Made by a program: the position numbers and the translations under genes
Source of the DNA: Bubalus kerabau
Taxonomy: Eukaryota > Chordata > Mammalia > Artiodactyla > Bovidae
Length of the DNA: 64,000 nucleotides
Assembly: GCF_029407905.1 (NCBI RefSeq)
Contig: NC_073627.1
Coordinates: 45,935,001-45,999,000, forward strand
Reading direction: 5' to 3'
Notes under the pieces: generated by a model
The model's input: only the letters and a program-made list of their open reading frames with translations
What the model was told of the DNA's origin: nothing
The model's database searches: none
Shown: piece after piece, positions 60,916-64,000 of the stretch
How positions within the stretch are numbered: the stretch's first letter is position 1
Layout: every line of letters begins with the position of its first letter

Positions 60916-61384
60916 CTGATCTATCATTCTCTCTGGGTACAAGAGACAAAATCATGATTTGAACTAGATTAAGCAAATGGGTAAAACTATGGTGGAAAGT
61001 TTCCAGAAAATAATCAAGTGCAAAAGGTGAGAAGGCAGGGATAGAGCCTGCTCACATCTGACTGGAAATAGGATCTCAGATGCATTCAGGCTTTCTTTCT
61101 GCCTCTGAGACTGCCCCTTGGTTTGTAGAGCTCATCTTTCACCACAGACCCAGGTTCCCATATGGTAGAGGAAAATGGCCTCCAAGTAGCCTTCAGACTC
61201 TCACACTTACAGCTTTGCCCACCGAAGAAACGGCTCCTCCTGACTGAACCCAGCTTGGTAGTTTCCAGGGAAGGGCTCCAACTGGCCAGGATGGGTCACC
61301 GTGGTCTTGAAGCAGGGTCTTAAAAGGGATGACATCTGTCAGTCAGCTATATCATATCTGGATCTTACGTATCCAGGTCAGCCA
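60916..61384. other. Single-copy DNA, no gene seen
   Basis: No gene or repeat recognised. Confidence 0.45.
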
Positions 61385-61480
61385 TTTCCGCGATGACTAT
61401 CCCCATTTTACAGACGAACAAGCAGAGGCTCAGAGAGGAAGGAACCTGACCACAGTGGCTTTCATCTAAGTGCCAATGCT
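61385..61480 (+). repeat. MIR SINE relic
   Basis: CCCATTTTACAGACGAACAA and GAGGCTCAGAGAGGAAGGAA are the MIR 3' half. Confidence 0.85.
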
Positions 61481-61659
61481 GCATATTAGGTCACTAAAAG
61501 CATGTTATTAGTAGCTTTGCAAGTTTCACAGAAAGCAGCTGGCTGGGAGTGAATGAGGTTTTGCAGAAGGTGAAGGAGCCCACACTGGCTTCATGCCCAC
61601 AACCCTGGGCACGGGGTGGGGGTAGGCAAATAAACTTGGGAGAGCCCAGCTTCCTCCAG

Positions 61660-61835
61660 GGGAGTGCGTGGTGGTATTGGCCCCATTTGAAAAAGAGAAG
61701 AAAATGAAGGTTCAGAGAGGTTCGGTATCCAACTCCAGGTTCCACAGCTCAGAAGCAGGGCTGGAGTTCGAACCCGAGCCTCGTGGCTTCTCGGTATTAC
61801 CCATCACAGCATCAGCGTGCCCAGTCCCCTTGGGA
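61660..61835 (+). repeat. MIR SINE relic
   Basis: CCCATTTGAAAAAGAGAAGA, GGTTCAGAGAGGTTCGGTAT and GGGCTGGAGTTCGAACCCGA follow the MIR 3' half, including its conserved 'gattcgaaccc'-type end. Confidence 0.85.
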
Positions 61836-62480
61836 AATGTCGTGCTAGTGGATGGACTCAGGATTGAATGACCTGCTCTGGCTTCGTGTGCTCCGGTCTT
61901 AGATGCTAGCAGAGTACAGGTCCCTGTGGGATTGGGACATTTGAAAAAATGTGGGGAAAGGGTGCAGAGAAGCGAAAAATGGTGATTAAGAGACAAAAAG
62001 GGTCATCTGGGGAAAGATAAAGACAGCTGGGACTGCGTTGCTAGGAGAGGAGGCCCAGAGAGACCGTGGCTGAGGCCCAAGCTCGCTAGCAAAGGTTGGC
62101 ACTGTCGGCCGTAGCGCTCCCCAGGCTCCGTGAGCTGCCCCTCGGCAGGCTTGCTGCAGTCACGCCAGGCCTCCCGTTCACCTGACAGTCCTATTTCATG
62201 CTCAGGGTGCTGCGACCCCTGAAGGAAGTGGGCTGAGCCCTCCAGGTGGCCACTGTTGGGAGCAGTTACCCCCAGCCCACAGGCAGCCCAAGAAGCCACA
62301 AAGCTTATGAGATTCAGGGAAGCTGAAAGCCCTCACCCGTCCCACCCCTCAACAGTCTGAGGTTGCTTCCTGATTCATCCCTTTGGTAAAAACACAGAAG
62401 GACAGCCTGAGAATTCAAGTACACAATGGTCGTAATCGGCTAGTAGTAAGCAGCCTGCCTCCAGTTTGGGCCTTGCTCCA
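61836..62480. other. Single-copy DNA, no gene seen
   Basis: Opposed frames near 61712-62299 have no domain. No repeat recognised. Confidence 0.45.
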
Positions 62481-62484
62481 GGTT

Positions 62485-62605
62485 TTTTGAGCAACTCTTT
62501 CAGTCACTTTCTCTTTCCGGGCTCAGTTTTCTCACAGGTCAAGGAGTAGACCAGCTTCATGATTGTGAGAATAAAAAGTGGAAATGAAGACATACTGTAA
62601 CACCC
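62485..62605 (+). repeat. MIR SINE relic
   Basis: TTGAGCAACTCTTTCAGTCA, CGGGCTCAGTTTTCTCACAG and GATTGTGAGAATAAAAAGTG follow the MIR core. Confidence 0.7.
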
Positions 62606-62849
62606 AGGTGACAAGGCTGCCAACAGAGGGTGGGAGCTCAAGAGGAAAGAGTAACAAGAGACAATGCCAGAATTCACAGAGCAGGTAAAGCCCACTGGTC
62701 CAGAGAAGGTGCCCCTTGGAGAGAGTCTGGACACCGCATTTCTGCAGGGTCATGTCCAGACCCTCCTCTTGCCCTGATTCTGGCTTTTCTCCAGCCCTCT
62801 TCTCTGCCTGACCCTTCAACCACACTAAGTTACTTACAGTTTCCCAAAT

Positions 62850-63080
62850 ATGTCACTATTTCCTGTGTCCATGCCTTTGCAAAAACTGTTTTCTTGACCA
62901 AAAAAAACCTTTCCCGCCCCCATCCAAACCCTGTCCTCCTGGGAAACTCCTAGGTATCCTTTAAACTCCACTTCAGTCACCTCCTCTGTGAAGGCCTCCT
63001 GACCCTTGGCAGTGGGCCCTCCTCGCCCCCTTCACCGGGGTAATTGCCCCTTTTTCTTTGTTTACTGTTGTACTCAACAC
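62850..63080 (+). mobile_element. L2 LINE 3' part
   Basis: CTCCACTTCAGTCACCTCCT, CTGTGAAGGCCTCCTGACCC and TTTCTTTGTTTACTGTTGTA follow the L2 3' region ('aaatgtcacctcctc...gaggccttccctgacc...'). Confidence 0.75.
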
Positions 63081-63099
63081 TTTTTCTCAGCCCTCATCT

Positions 63100-63245
63100 G
63101 TGGATCTGCTGCATCTGAATCATCACGGGAGTAATTTAAAAATATTCAAGCCCAGGCCCCACTCCATGAGAATTTGACTCAGGGAATCTGGGGTGGGGCC
63201 AGGTATCAGAACCTAAGTTGAAGCCCCAGGTGCTCGTCATGCTCA
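63100..63245 (+). mobile_element. MER5-like hAT element
   Basis: GCTGCATCTGAATCATCACG, GCCCAGGCCCCACTCCATGA and CTGGGGTGGGGCCAGGTATC resemble MER5 with some rearrangement. Confidence 0.65.
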
Positions 63246-63329
63246 ACCAGGTGTGGGGATCACTGGGGTGTGTCCCTTGAAAGCAAGGCTTGTCCTATAT
63301 ACTAGGGCCTGGCTCAGAGGAGTGCTCAG

Positions 63330-63435
63330 TGAGTGAGAAAAGAAGGAAAGAAATAAGGAAATGAAGAGGAAGGAGAAAGGAAGGGGGAGTAAGGAGGGAG
63401 GAAAAATGGTGAGTAGTGAGAGGAACAGAAAGATA
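63330..63435 (+). repeat. Purine-rich (GAAA/GGAA)n tract
   Basis: About 100 bases of A and G in irregular GGAA/GAAG units (GAAAAGAAGGAAAGAAATAA and following). Probably a degenerate microsatellite. Confidence 0.85.
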
Positions 63436-63447
63436 AAGATGACCATG

Positions 63448-63763
63448 GGACTTCCCTGGTGGTCCAGTAGTTAAAAATCCACCTGCCAATATAGGGGACA
63501 TGAGTTCCATCCCTGGTCCAGGAAGATCCCACGTGCCATAGAACAACTAAGCCCATGCACCTCAGTTACTGAGCCCACATGCTCCAACTGCTGAAGCCTG
63601 TGTGCCTAGAGCCTGTGCTCGGCAAGAAGAGAACCCACTGTAACGAGAAGCCCGAGCACCATAACGAAGAGTAGCCCCCATTGCCACAACTTGAGAAAGC
63701 CTACACACAGCAACGAAGACCCAGTGCAGCCATAAATAAATTTAAAAAAAAAAAAACAAAAAA
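63448..63763 (+). mobile_element. Full-length long CHR-type SINE
   Basis: GGGACTTCCCTGGTGGTCCA, GTTCCATCCCTGGTCCAGG, CTGAAGCCTGTGTGCCTAGA, CGAAGACCCAGTGCAGCCAT and a long A-tail. The duplication AAAGATGACCATG is at about 63434-63447 and AAAGATGAGCATG at about 63764-63777. Confidence 0.95.
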
Positions 63764-63867
63764 AAAAGATGAGCATGATTCAGGGGATGGGCAGGAAGGG
63801 GCGGGAAGCAGGGGAACTCAGAGGCAATGCTCCAGGACCACTTCTATATCACACCTTGCCGAATGTT

Positions 63868-64000
63868 GGCAAAGACAGTGATTCTGGAGTCAGACCTGCC
63901 AGCGTGTGCGTCTTGGTTCCTCCACTCACCAGTTGTGTGTGCCTTAACAATTCACTCCGCCTGTCTGTCTGCTCTGCCTGTTGGTGGTTAAGAGCTGCAT
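63868..64000 (+). repeat. MIR SINE relic, cut by window end
   Basis: AAGACAGTGATTCTGGAGTC, CAGACCTGCCAGCGTGTGCG and CTCCACTCACCAGTTGTGTG follow the MIR start. The rest lies beyond the window. Confidence 0.8.

Overview
This window is mammalian nuclear DNA from a pecoran ruminant, most likely a bovid (cattle, sheep, goat or a close relative). The evidence is the repeat content. Dozens of Bov-tA and BOV-A SINEs, several 5'-truncated BovB (RTE) LINEs, and many tRNA-derived CHR SINEs of the cetartiodactyl type lie on a background of L1, L2, MIR, MER5/MER20, MaLR LTR and Tigger/mariner relics. The sequence alone does not separate cattle from sheep or goat.

I could support no functional protein-coding gene, tRNA, rRNA or CRISPR array. 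The open reading frames are short. Many are reading frames of SINEs read in either direction, and others occur on both strands of the same GC-rich DNA without splice or start context. The one gene-derived sequence I recognise is a broken retrocopy of the 3' part of ribosomal protein RPL10 (minus strand, about 56258-56605). The best-preserved mobile coding sequence is a BovB reverse-transcriptase fragment at 30603-31960, disabled by a stop, a frameshift and an internal deletion.

Layout. 1-16950: mostly single-copy, GC-rich DNA with scattered SINEs. It holds a CpG-richer stretch (about 2820-3190) ending in a TATA/MEF2-like site, and a 17-G run at 10363. 16950-21770: L1, CHR and nested SINE insertions. 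21770-30600: SINE-poor, with another CpG-richer stretch ending in a MEF2-like site (24171-24180) and a MaLR-type LTR at 27884. 30600-43810: repeat-dense (BovB, L1, Bov-A, a mariner MITE, and a 93-bp tandem duplication beside a hairpin). 43810-48160: mixed. 48470-52450: an L1 tail carrying a mariner fragment and a 178-bp tandem duplication, then a three-level nest (LTR, Tigger-like element, SINE). 52450-64000: single-copy DNA with MIR/MER5 relics, the RPL10 retrocopy, a BovB tail, an L1 split by two younger SINEs, and a terminal CHR SINE.

What ties the window together is its insertion history. Target-site duplications (TSDs) can be read by eye for many elements, and the nesting gives relative ages: Bov-tA inside CHR inside L2-like DNA; SINE inside Tigger-like element inside LTR; a polyadenylated RNA fragment inside Bov-tA inside L1. 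All repeat names are from memory of consensus sequences. Edges without a stated TSD are approximate to about 10-30 bases, and MIR/L2/MER subfamilies are not assigned. I found no previously undescribed molecular system; the findings are candidates for structural, regulatory or evolutionary follow-up.
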